Assembly: GCA_964517795.1 (NCBI GenBank)
Contig: CAZFDE010000053.1
Location: forward strand, 1 to 17,726
Direction of reading: 5' to 3'
DNA length: 17,726 nt
From: CAZFDE01 sp964517795
GTDB lineage: Bacteria > Planctomycetota > Phycisphaerae > Sedimentisphaerales > Anaerobacaceae
Of the stretch, positions 1 through 8,393 are shown piece after piece. A program made the position numbers and the translations under genes. Within the stretch, counting starts at the first letter, position 1, and each line of letters starts with the position of its first letter. The notes beneath the pieces were generated by a model, which did no database searches, was not told the DNA's origin, and saw only the letters and a list, made by a program, of their open reading frames with translations.

Positions 1-2163
1 CTAAAGGCCGGGAATACAATAAACACGTGTAAACTTGGGGTGATTGATTTTAATAGTGTTTACAGGACAGATAAGAAAATTATATTTGATGAAAAGCCTG
101 TAGAAGAGTACGAATTTATGGCCACCGGTACCGGTGTAACCGGTATAGCGGTAAGGTTTCCCGATGAAATGGTCATGCAGTTGAACCACGCCGACAGTTT
201 CGACGAATTTTCGCAATTGCGAATGCTGGCCAGGATTAAACTGAATCTCAAAGGCTATCCGTTTGTTAATCCCCAATCATTTAACATGGTTCACGATCTT
301 AAGCGATCGGTCATCACCGCCGAATCCCAAACCCAAAACGGACCTGTCAAGATTCAGCTTCGTGCCAACGTCGAATCCGATGTGATCCGGATCGATGTTT
401 ACGATAACCGCAACACCAAAACCCCGCTGACGCTTATCGTCGAACAGGATTGCCCTTATCAGGTTGACTTGAAAAAACCCAACCAATGTATTTGGTATCA
501 TCAGAATCCGACGACACATACCGGCGATTTGCCGCAGTGGCCGGTTGTTTCCGGTCGGAGGTTTGGATTTGCGATAACCGCTCATGATGCCAATACCACC
601 GGCTTCAAAGCAGGGCGATTCACGGCCGAGCCCTCCGATCATCACATCATTTTGATTCATGCCCTTTCGGCAAAAACGAAAGACGCATTCGATACTGAAT
701 TAACCGGCCGACTACAAGAAAATGCCAGAGTAGCATCAAAGGACTTTATCGCCGATCATGAAAAATGGTGGGCCGAATTTTGGCAAAAAGCATACTTTAA
801 GCCGGACGATCCGACGGGTAAAATGAAGAAGTTCCGAGCCGCCTTTGATTTAACGCGGTATTATATCGCTTGCAGCTCGAGTGCCGATCGCGAATGGCCG
901 GTCCATTTCCAGAATGATCTGTTTCGATACACCAATAAACCGAACCACTGGTCGGAATTTTTTATTATCAGCGGCACCGAACAGTATCAGGCGCTCTATC
1001 CCGCCATGCGGACGGGTGACCTTGATGCCCTCAAAAGCCATTTCCAGTTTCTCTACAAACATTTGCCCGGATTTACGTCTGTAGATCAAAATGATATGGC
1101 GTTGATCCCATATGCCTTTATGGGTTACAGGCCGGCTCAACAAGGACATATCAAAGCGGGAAATTTAGACATGAACGGCGGCAGTATATCTATGCTGATG
1201 CTCATGGCCGACTATGCGCTGATTAGCGGAGATACCCATTATACCAATACAGTCTTCAAACCATTTGCCAAACGTATAATCAATACGGTTCGAACAGCCT
1301 ATCCCGAACGAGATGAAAACGGCAAAATGATTCTGTATCCGTCTACATCTGGAGAGACCTGGTATGGTGTAACGAACTCCACCGAATTGGTGTCAGCGTT
1401 GAGGGCTTTGTTGCCACGCGTTATCACGATCGCAAAACAGCAAAGCTGGAAAGAAGAAGAAAAAGAGTGGCAGAACATGCTGAATACTGTTCCGGATGTC
1501 CCCCGTGGAACGCTGGTTTACGAATTCGATAAAGATACCGGGCCGCCGAGAGTTGAGCCGTCGAATTTATTAGCACCTGCAAGTGATATGAGTACGGTAA
1601 ATCCCAAGAAAGTGCCATGGTATGATTTCCAGCCATATCATTATAACCGCCAGCAGACGTATCTGTATCCGATATGGCCCTTCAAACAGGTCACTCGTGA
1701 TCCTGAAGACATCGTTGCGGCCATCGAGACCTACAAAGCCGGTCACCATCCGCATCTAAATACCGGCTGGGCAGCGGATGTTGCACAGGCTGCGTGCCTT
1801 GGTATGCTTGATGAAGTGATGCAGTGGTTCGATAAGCATTTTGACTGGACGTATAATTTTCCAAATGGTCTTGCGACCGAAGAAGCGCCCAAGCATCCTC
1901 AACAGCGAAAGATCGGTATGGCGCCGAGTATGCAGGGCATGGGAACGGGCGTGATCCCTGTATTTGAAATGCTGATGCAGGATTATCCCGATGAATTGAT
2001 TCTGCTGCCATGCTGGCTCAAAGATACAGCCGTCAAATTCCAACTGTACAGCCCCTTCGCAGGCAAAGTGACTGTCAACTATGATCCAAAAACAGGCGTA
2101 GAATACACAACCCAAAAGAAAATCAAGGTCACGGTACCTGAAAAATTGAAGATGAACAAATAA
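1..2163 (+). CDS. GH95/DUF5703-type glycoside hydrolase-like protein, 5' end probably cut by the window
   Basis: The frame is open from base 1. The first usable start is a GTG at 40 with no convincing ribosome binding site, so the true start may lie outside the window, and no signal peptide can be seen. From the GTG the protein is 707 residues. The N-terminal part has a beta-rich stretch ending in LNHADSFDEF, like the segment before the barrel in DUF5703 and GH95-type enzymes. The middle (roughly residues 245-640) is aromatic and helix-rich, as in an (alpha/alpha)6 barrel, with motifs such as EWPVHFQNDLF and NTGWAADVAQAACLG. The C-terminus has a small beta domain (LLPCWLKDTAVKFQLYSPF) typical of these families. 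A role in trimming a polysaccharide or oligosaccharide is likely from the family and the sugar genes behind it. The substrate cannot be read from the sequence, and I did not identify catalytic residues with certainty. The next gene starts 14 bases downstream. Confidence 0.72.
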   Translation, partial: LKAGNTINTCKLGVIDFNSVYRTDKKIIFDEKPVEEYEFMATGTGVTGIAVRFPDEMVMQLNHADSFDEFSQLRMLARIKLNLKGYPFVNPQSFNMVHDLKRSVITAESQTQNGPVKIQLRANVESDVIRIDVYDNRNTKTPLTLIVEQDCPYQVDLKKPNQCIWYHQNPTTHTGDLPQWPVVSGRRFGFAITAHDANTTGFKAGRFTAEPSDHHIILIHALSAKTKDAFDTELTGRLQENARVASKDFIADHEKWWAEFWQKAYFKPDDPTGKMKKFRAAFDLTRYYIACSSSADREWPVHFQNDLFRYTNKPNHWSEFFIISGTEQYQALYPAMRTGDLDALKSHFQFLYKHLPGFTSVDQNDMALIPYAFMGYRPAQQGHIKAGNLDMNGGSISMLMLMADYALISGDTHYTNTVFKPFAKRIINTVRTAYPERDENGKMILYPSTSGETWYGVTNSTELVSALRALLPRVITIAKQQSWKEEEKEWQNMLNTVPDVPRGTLVYEFDKDTGPPRVEPSNLLAPASDMSTVNPKKVPWYDFQPYHYNRQQTYLYPIWPFKQVTRDPEDIVAAIETYKAGHHPHLNTGWAADVAQAACLGMLDEVMQWFDKHFDWTYNFPNGLATEEAPKHPQQRKIGMAPSMQGMGTGVIPVFEMLMQDYPDELILLPCWLKDTAVKFQLYSPFAGKVTVNYDPKTGVEYTTQKKIKVTVPEKLKMNK

Positions 2164-2177
2164 AAAAGGGACAACCA

Positions 2178-3917
2178 ATGAGAAAGCAAAAATTTCTAAT
2201 GTTAACTGTTTTGATGGCCATCCTTTGCTATTCTAATTTATTGGCCGCCGATTATAAAGGCATGTACGGCATGATCCTGCCGGCCGAAGGCAGTATCGAT
2301 ATGCAAACCGTGATCGATCTCAAAACAGTATTGAACCTGGGCGGCCAAAACATGATCGGGATGATGGACCCGACGCGCGACTATCTGCCGTATTGGAACC
2401 TCGGCAATAAGATGAGCCGATTTATGCCCTCGCATAACATCGGCCGCTGGTGGGATTGTATGCTCCGGCTGGAGGCGGCCACCGGCTTTGTGATCCCCGC
2501 CAATGTGGAAGCGGGCTTGATGAGCCATACGCAGCGGTTCTTCGACAATCCCGACCACCGCATGTATCCGCCTTTCGACGATACCCGATTAACAGAGGAT
2601 GAGCGAAAATGTACACTGCATGACCTGCGTGAAAATGTTCTTGCGCTCACTGCACTGGTAAAGTATCGCAACAGCCAATGGGCCCGCCAAAAAGGCCATG
2701 CCCTGATCGAAAGACTGTTGGTATATATGAACGAAGATGGCACATGGGCGTTTGAAAAGATGCTCATCGGCAAGGATGTCGAAATAGAACAGGATGCAAC
2801 CTGGGCTTGTGAAGATATACTCACTGGCAAGAAACAAGATATCAAAATAGACAGAAGTTCTTCGGACCCGACCGGCAGCCATGGTCGGCTTTTAGAAGCA
2901 CTGGTCCTGTTTTATCGTGAAACCGGTGATTACAAAGCACTCGAACTTTCCGAATGCATCGCCCGCTACCATTTCAAAAATTCTATTTATCCCGATGGAT
3001 CGTTCAATGAAACCTCCGGCGCATGGCATGCGCATTCGTATCTTAATACCCTGCGTGGCCTGCTGCTCTACGGCGAACTGACCGGCCAACGTGTATATAT
3101 TGATATTGTCGCCAAGAGCTATAAGAAAGCGATACCCGAAACAATCATTCATTGCCGTTCGGGTTTTCTCAGGCATAATATTGGAAGTACGACCTCCGGC
3201 GGCGAAACCAGCACCGCCGGCGATATCGCTCAACTGGCCCTGTGGCTGGGCAAGCGGCACGGTTATACCGAACTGCTCGACGATACCGAGCGTCTCGTAC
3301 GTGCAAGACTCGTTCCTTCGCAAATTGTACACGCTAATATCACCCCGGCTGCTGACCTCCAGGGCGATGTGGTTGCGAATTTGAGCGAGCGGGTGATCGG
3401 TACCATTGGCGGCAGTTTTGCCGAACCTTATGGTAAGTACTATTCCACGGTTGATATTACTGCAGCCGGTATCCATACGCTGGTCGATATCTACAATAAT
3501 ATCGTCGAACGAACAGCCCAGGATGTGAAAGTCTATCTGCATTTCGATATCGAAAACAATTATATTTCTTTGAAATCACGCCGGGCTGACAAAGCAACCC
3601 TGAACATCGACATGAAAGTCGATGCCAATCTCTGGGTCCGTATGCCGAGATGGGCACCGGCCGATTCGATAATCGTCATGCAGAATGATAAAAAGTTGGC
3701 ATATGAAAAAATGGGAGATTTCATCGTTATCGCTAATCAGTTTACACCGGGTTCGGTAGTGATAACCTACGACTTGCCGATTACTAAAGAAACAGAAAAG
3801 GTCAATGAAACCACCTATACACTGTTGTGGCGTGGCGATGAAGTCATCGGTATTCGCCCGAACATTGACATTACGCCAATATATCCGAACCTGCCGGAAA
3901 AATATCGAAAAGAATAA
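2178..3917 (+). CDS. Secreted GH127-like (DUF1680-like) protein, paralogue 1 of 3
   Basis: This is a 579-residue protein with an N-terminal signal peptide (hydrophobic residues 7-23) and a mature start near ADYKGMY. AAGGGA lies just upstream of the ATG. Residues about 60-440 look like an (alpha/alpha)6 barrel (HNIGRWWD, DLRENVLALTALV, HSYLNTLRGLLLYGELTG). A beta-sandwich follows with LWVRMPRWAPADS, which recalls the DUF1680/GH127 segment FLRIPGWA. In that alignment GET at E343 matches the catalytic-site Glu of GH127. The Cys-Cys pair further on is replaced by D426-I-T-A-A-G, and the Cys just after the Glu is Ser. It may therefore be a hydrolase with a changed mechanism or a non-catalytic binding protein. 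This copy alone carries an extra 19-residue near-repeat at residues 189-226. It is closest to the next gene, especially over the last 150 residues. Secreted or periplasmic location is inferred from the signal peptide. Confidence 0.75.
   Translation: MRKQKFLMLTVLMAILCYSNLLAADYKGMYGMILPAEGSIDMQTVIDLKTVLNLGGQNMIGMMDPTRDYLPYWNLGNKMSRFMPSHNIGRWWDCMLRLEAATGFVIPANVEAGLMSHTQRFFDNPDHRMYPPFDDTRLTEDERKCTLHDLRENVLALTALVKYRNSQWARQKGHALIERLLVYMNEDGTWAFEKMLIGKDVEIEQDATWACEDILTGKKQDIKIDRSSSDPTGSHGRLLEALVLFYRETGDYKALELSECIARYHFKNSIYPDGSFNETSGAWHAHSYLNTLRGLLLYGELTGQRVYIDIVAKSYKKAIPETIIHCRSGFLRHNIGSTTSGGETSTAGDIAQLALWLGKRHGYTELLDDTERLVRARLVPSQIVHANITPAADLQGDVVANLSERVIGTIGGSFAEPYGKYYSTVDITAAGIHTLVDIYNNIVERTAQDVKVYLHFDIENNYISLKSRRADKATLNIDMKVDANLWVRMPRWAPADSIIVMQNDKKLAYEKMGDFIVIANQFTPGSVVITYDLPITKETEKVNETTYTLLWRGDEVIGIRPNIDITPIYPNLPEKYRKE
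2742..2855 (+). repeat. Imperfect tandem duplication (2 x 57 bases) inside paralogue 1
   Basis: Unit 1 (2742-2798) encodes TWAFEKMLIGK and more. Unit 2 (2799-2855) encodes TWACEDILTGK and more. The first 33 bases of the units match at about 25 positions and the rest is diverged. The two sister genes carry only one such unit (TWNFDKMLVGK in paralogue 2), so the extra copy is best read as an in-frame duplication in this gene. Confidence 0.5.
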
Positions 3918-3928
3918 GGAAAAAACAA

Positions 3929-5644
3929 ATGAAATTAAATGTCAAAAGGATCTTTGTATTGTTTTGCTCGAGTGTTCTCTGCCATTCGGTATCGGCCTCG
4001 GATTACAAGGGCATGTATGGGCGGACTCTTCCCGCGGACGGCAATGTCAACATGCAAACTGCTGTTGATGTTGAAACGGTACTGAACCTGGCCGGTAACA
4101 ATATGCTCGGTATGCTGGACCCTACACGCGATTACCTGCCATATTGGTCTCATGCATTGAGTCATATGGGAACCTGGCAGCCGTCACATAATCTGGGCCG
4201 CTGGTGGGACGCCGTACTTTCGCTGGAAGCGTCAATCGGTTTTACGATTCCCGCTAATGCCGAAGCGGGAATGCTCGGCCATCTCTACCGGTTCTTCGAC
4301 AATCCCGACCATCGCATTTACCCGCCGTTTGATGAAACGCGCTTCAAAGAGGGCGAACCCCAAGCGTTGATGCATGATTTGCGAGAGAACCTGATGGCCT
4401 TAAACGCACTGATTCGCTTCCGCAATAGCAACTGGGCACGCCACAAAGGGCGGCTGATGATCGGACGCTTGCTGATCTTCTTGAATGAAGACGGAACGTG
4501 GAATTTCGATAAGATGCTTGTGGGCAAAGAACGTGGAGAGAAAATACCGGGTATATGTTCGGACCCGACGACCAGTCACGGTCGCTTGCTGGAAGCGGTG
4601 ATTATCTTTTATAATTTAACCGGCGATTATTCTGCACTGAAACTCGCAGGCCGTATCGCGAATTATCATATTAAAAATTCGGTAAATCCCGATGGCTCGT
4701 TTAATCGTACCTCCGGTGCCTATCACGCGCATTCCTATCTTGGTACTTTAAGAGGGCTTCTGATGTATGGCGAATTGACCGGCCAACACAAATACATCGA
4801 TGTGGTAGCCAAAACGTTTACCAAAACGGCACTCTCCGAGATCGTCATTTCACAGGCGGGCTACACCCCGCACAACATCGGAGATATTAAAATCGGCGGC
4901 GAAACCAGTTCCCCCGGCGATGCGGCCCAGATCGCGCTGTGGCTGGCGAAACGTCATGGCTGCACCGAATTGCTGGATGATACGGAACGGCTGATTCGGG
5001 CCAGGATCGTACCGGCTCAGATTACAAACACCGGGCCGCTTACGCCTTCGCCTGATCATGATGGGGACGCTGTCAGAGATCTTGAGCAGCGTATTATAGG
5101 TGCAATTGGCGGTGTGCATGGCCCGCCGCACGGCGGCAAAACCTGCGTTACCGATGTAACCGCAGCCGGTATTCATACACTGGTCGATATCTACAATAAT
5201 ATCGTCGATCGTACGCAGCAGGATGTCAAAATCTATTTGCATTTTGATATCGAAAACGATTATATCGCCCTAAAATCCCGCCGCGCTGAAAAAGCGACTC
5301 TGAACATCGATATGAAAATCAATGCCAATCTCTGGGTCCGCATGCCGCAATGGGTACCGGCCGATTCGATAAAGGTGATGCAGAACGGCAAACCGTTGAC
5401 TTATGAAAAAATGGGCGACTTCTTAGTGATCGCGAACGAATTTTCACCGGGAACAATCACCGTTACTTACGACCTGCCCGTCGTCAAAAAACAGGAAACA
5501 ATCGGCGAAACCACTTATACATTGCTGTGGCGCGGGGACGAAGTGATAGGGATTTCGCCCAATGTCGATTTTTCCCCGTTCTATCCCGATTTGCCTGAGC
5601 GATACCGAGACAATGAGGTGAACACACATGAAGCGAAAAACTAA
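3929..5644 (+). CDS. Secreted GH127-like (DUF1680-like) protein, paralogue 2 of 3
   Basis: The protein is 571 residues, starting at an ATG preceded by AAGGA. The signal peptide is about residues 1-23 (cut near VSA/SDY), after which the mature protein begins with DYKGMYG as in paralogue 1. The same blocks occur in the same order: HNLGRWWD, DLRENLMALNALIRFRN, HSYLGTLRGLLMYGELTG, GGETSSPGDAAQ with the conserved Glu at 325, then DVTAAGIHTLVDIYNN from D409, then the beta-sandwich LWVRMPQWVPADS and the tail TYTLLWRGDEVIG. The barrel-plus-sandwich layout matches GH127, but the Cys ligands and nucleophile of that family are absent at the aligned places. High similarity to the preceding gene, including long identical DNA stretches around 5180-5210, points to a fairly recent tandem duplication. 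Its 3' end overlaps the next gene by 17 bases, so translation of the two is probably coupled. Substrate unknown. Confidence 0.75.
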   Translation: MKLNVKRIFVLFCSSVLCHSVSASDYKGMYGRTLPADGNVNMQTAVDVETVLNLAGNNMLGMLDPTRDYLPYWSHALSHMGTWQPSHNLGRWWDAVLSLEASIGFTIPANAEAGMLGHLYRFFDNPDHRIYPPFDETRFKEGEPQALMHDLRENLMALNALIRFRNSNWARHKGRLMIGRLLIFLNEDGTWNFDKMLVGKERGEKIPGICSDPTTSHGRLLEAVIIFYNLTGDYSALKLAGRIANYHIKNSVNPDGSFNRTSGAYHAHSYLGTLRGLLMYGELTGQHKYIDVVAKTFTKTALSEIVISQAGYTPHNIGDIKIGGETSSPGDAAQIALWLAKRHGCTELLDDTERLIRARIVPAQITNTGPLTPSPDHDGDAVRDLEQRIIGAIGGVHGPPHGGKTCVTDVTAAGIHTLVDIYNNIVDRTQQDVKIYLHFDIENDYIALKSRRAEKATLNIDMKINANLWVRMPQWVPADSIKVMQNGKPLTYEKMGDFLVIANEFSPGTITVTYDLPVVKKQETIGETTYTLLWRGDEVIGISPNVDFSPFYPDLPERYRDNEVNTHEAKN

Positions 5645-7301
5645 ATTATTATGTTCTTTGCTGTACTTAAGTGTTTTTAGCGGTGTTGTATTCGCGGCTG
5701 ATTATAAAGGCATGTACGAAATCCCCACACCATGCCAGGGCACACTTGATATGGAAACCCATATCGATCTGGCCGCGTCGTTGAAGCTGGCAGGAGATCA
5801 TCTGGCTAATTCAGTCGATCCAAATGGTGTACCCTATTGGTCAATGAATCCAACAGCCGGGGGTATGTACTGGCCGCAGCATAATATCGGCCGCTGGTGG
5901 GACGCAATGCTTAGGTTGGAAAATGCCACTGACTTTATGATCCCTGCCGATGCCGAAATCGCTTTTTTAAAGACCACTCACCGGTTTTTCAATAATCCAG
6001 ATCATCTATGCTGGCTGCCGTTCGATGATCAGCATTTACATGCATTTGTACTTTATGAAGCGCACTCGTTCCGCGAGAATATTCTGGCCCTCAATGCCCT
6101 GATCCGTTACCGAAACAATAGTTGGGCTAAAGAAAAGGCCGAAGGTGCGATAGTGACCTTGCTTAAAGCTGTTGGCAAAGACGGCAAGTGGAACAATGAT
6201 ACGTTCGAGTACGGGAAGAACTTTGATAACGCGATTTGGCCTTTTACCGGGCCGATAGGCAGTCACGGCAGAATGCTTGAGGCGGTGGTCTGGTATTATG
6301 AAAATAACGGCCAGCCGGATGCGCTTAAGTTAGCTGAAAAGTTAGCAGAAATGCATTATGAAAACAGTACCTCTGAAGATGGTACATTCGGCAAATGGAA
6401 ACCGGGACACACGCATTCATATTTCAATACATTGCGTGGACTGTTACTGTATGGCGAACTCACAAACCAGTATAAATACATCGAAAGAGTCGCGGTAACT
6501 TATGAGAATACGGTAAGAACAATGATTAAACCCTCGGGCTTTGTATCTCATGATATCGGCAAGGAAAACAGGGGCGAAACCAGCTCGCCCGGCGATGCGG
6601 CTCAGCTCGCATTGTGGCTTGCCGTTCGTCACGGCTACAGCAAATATTTCGATGATGTCGAAAGATTAGTTCGTGCCAGATTGATCCCCTCCCAGATCAC
6701 ATTTGGAAATATCGAAAATCCGAATGATCTGAGAATAGGAGCTTACGGCGGCATGATCCAGCATCCGTATGGCGGCAAAACGGCAATAACGGATGTTACT
6801 TCCGCGAATGTCCATACACTGGTTGATATTTATAAACACATTGTCGAATACCAGGGCAATGACTTAAAGGCGCATCTGCATTTCGATTACGCCGATGAGA
6901 TTGTCGAAATAAAATCCGTTCGACACCGTGATGCCGATGTACATGTAAATGTGAAAAAATCCTTGAATACATGGATCCGTCTGCCGCGGTGGACCGATCG
7001 CGACAAGGTTAAACTTACAGTCAAGGGAAAAAATCTGCCGTTGCAGATGATCGGCGATTATATCTATATTCCCACAACGAAGCTGCCGGGCAAAATAAAC
7101 ATCAAATACAATTTACCGGTCGAAACCAAAACAGAGACCTTGGCCGGCACCGAATACACCCTGTGCTGGCGCGGTGACGAGGTGATGGGCATCCGGCCTA
7201 ATGCCGAATCATTGCCATTCTATCCTGATCTTCCGGAAAAATTCGAAGATGAAAATGATCGTGCTGATCAGGTCCAACCGTCAGACAATGCGAATCAATA
7301 A
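5628..7301 (+). CDS. Secreted GH127-like (DUF1680-like) protein, paralogue 3 of 3
   Basis: The protein is 557 residues. The ATG lies inside the end of the previous gene, with GAGGTGA as a good ribosome binding site. The signal peptide is residues 1 to about 23 (VFA/AD), followed by the shared ADYKGMY. Conserved blocks are HNIGRWWD (86-93), SFRENILALNALIRYRN (147-163), HTHSYFNTLRGLLLYGELT (261-279), RGETSSPGDAAQ with E317, DVTSANVHTLVDIY from D389, the sandwich segment TWIRLPRW (448-455), and EYTLCWRGDEVMGIRPN near the end. TSAN at 391-394 sits where GH127 enzymes have a CPAN-like sequence, so the nucleophilic Cys seems to be Val here. It is the most diverged of the three and has an acidic C-terminal tail of about 18 residues that the others lack. 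The 26-base gap to the transporter gene suggests one transcript. The biochemical activity cannot be named. Confidence 0.74.
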   Translation: MKRKTKLLCSLLYLSVFSGVVFAADYKGMYEIPTPCQGTLDMETHIDLAASLKLAGDHLANSVDPNGVPYWSMNPTAGGMYWPQHNIGRWWDAMLRLENATDFMIPADAEIAFLKTTHRFFNNPDHLCWLPFDDQHLHAFVLYEAHSFRENILALNALIRYRNNSWAKEKAEGAIVTLLKAVGKDGKWNNDTFEYGKNFDNAIWPFTGPIGSHGRMLEAVVWYYENNGQPDALKLAEKLAEMHYENSTSEDGTFGKWKPGHTHSYFNTLRGLLLYGELTNQYKYIERVAVTYENTVRTMIKPSGFVSHDIGKENRGETSSPGDAAQLALWLAVRHGYSKYFDDVERLVRARLIPSQITFGNIENPNDLRIGAYGGMIQHPYGGKTAITDVTSANVHTLVDIYKHIVEYQGNDLKAHLHFDYADEIVEIKSVRHRDADVHVNVKKSLNTWIRLPRWTDRDKVKLTVKGKNLPLQMIGDYIYIPTTKLPGKINIKYNLPVETKTETLAGTEYTLCWRGDEVMGIRPNAESLPFYPDLPEKFEDENDRADQVQPSDNANQ

Positions 7302-7327
7302 ATAATATAAAAAAAAGGAGAAGCGAT

Positions 7328-8374
7328 ATGGAGACTAATGTGATCATGGGATTTGCACTGGTATTATTAGGTGCGATCGGCGGCGGCTCTTATGCACTGC
7401 CCAGCAAGTTCGCGAGCAAATGGCCGTGGGAAATTACGTGGGGCCTTTTCTTTTTCTTCGCCACGATCTGCCTGCCGATCGTCATGGGGGCAACACTGGT
7501 TCAGGATGCCTTCGCTATCTGGCGACAAGCCGGGATGCAGGTACTCATCTGGCCGATCCTGTTTGGATTTATCTGGGGATTCGGGTCGATGACGCTGGGG
7601 ATCGGGTTCAGCATGATCGGGTTGTCACTGGCTTATGCGATCAATTTCGGCCTGCAGACGGGTTTCGGCTCGTTGCTGCCGATGGTCCTGCTCAGTCCGG
7701 AACATTTCGGCACGCCGGCCGGCAATGTCATCGTAATGGGGATCGCCTTGTGTGTGGTCGGGGTAGTTGCCTGCGGCTATGCCGGGATTCTAAAAGATCG
7801 CGGCGCAAAGGCAGCGGTTAATATGGACGAAAACCGCAAAAGTTCGATGATGGTCAAAGGGATCGTCATAACAGTTATCTCGGGCCTGATCTGTCCGTGT
7901 GTGAATCTGGGATTTAGCTATGGCGGTCAGATTATTACCATTGCCCACGAAGACTACGGCCACCCGATCTGGAGAGCGACACTGGCCGTCTGGATGCTGA
8001 CGTTCGTCGGCGGGGCGATTTCGTCATGCGGCTATTGCATCTACCTGTTGTTCCGCAATCGAACCTGGTCAAGTTTCACTAAGCCAAATCTGGCGAAGGT
8101 CTTGTTGATCGGCCTGCTCATGGCTGTTCTGCACGATGGCTGCCTGGTGGTCTATGGCATGGGCGCGCAATACCTCGGCGTGCTCGGCACCTCCGTAGGA
8201 TTTGCCGTTTTTCTCTCCGGCATTATCCTCACCGGCAATGTGCACGGTTTTCTCACCGGTGAATGGCGCGGCGTGAACAAAAAAGCCGTAACCTGGATAT
8301 TGGCCGGAGTGGTGATCATCGTCATTGCCATGGCGGTTCTGGGTAAAGGCAATGCGATGTTAGCAGTAAATTAA
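7328..8374 (+). CDS. RhaT-like sugar/proton symporter (DMT superfamily)
   Basis: This is a 348-residue, very hydrophobic protein with about ten predicted membrane helices, equal in size to E. coli RhaT (about 344). The N-terminus reads GAIGGGSYALPSKFASKWPWEITW. The KWPWEITW block (31-38) matches RhaT KWSWETMW, and the C-terminal GFLTGEWRG followed by a final hydrophobic helix also matches the RhaT family ending. RhaT imports L-rhamnose with protons through the inner membrane. This copy is diverged, so the sugar may be L-rhamnose, L-fucose or a related or modified deoxysugar. A strong AAGGAG site precedes the ATG. Its place directly between secreted hydrolase-like genes and a sugar kinase supports uptake of the sugar they release. 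I leave the gene symbol empty because the substrate is not proven. Confidence 0.82.
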   Translation: METNVIMGFALVLLGAIGGGSYALPSKFASKWPWEITWGLFFFFATICLPIVMGATLVQDAFAIWRQAGMQVLIWPILFGFIWGFGSMTLGIGFSMIGLSLAYAINFGLQTGFGSLLPMVLLSPEHFGTPAGNVIVMGIALCVVGVVACGYAGILKDRGAKAAVNMDENRKSSMMVKGIVITVISGLICPCVNLGFSYGGQIITIAHEDYGHPIWRATLAVWMLTFVGGAISSCGYCIYLLFRNRTWSSFTKPNLAKVLLIGLLMAVLHDGCLVVYGMGAQYLGVLGTSVGFAVFLSGIILTGNVHGFLTGEWRGVNKKAVTWILAGVVIIVIAMAVLGKGNAMLAVN

Positions 8375-8393
8375 GCAAAGGAAGGAGTATATC

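Noticed and set aside
2892..3542. 216-codon open frame on the minus strand
   Set aside because: It is antisense to the first GH127-like gene and shows no recognisable protein features.
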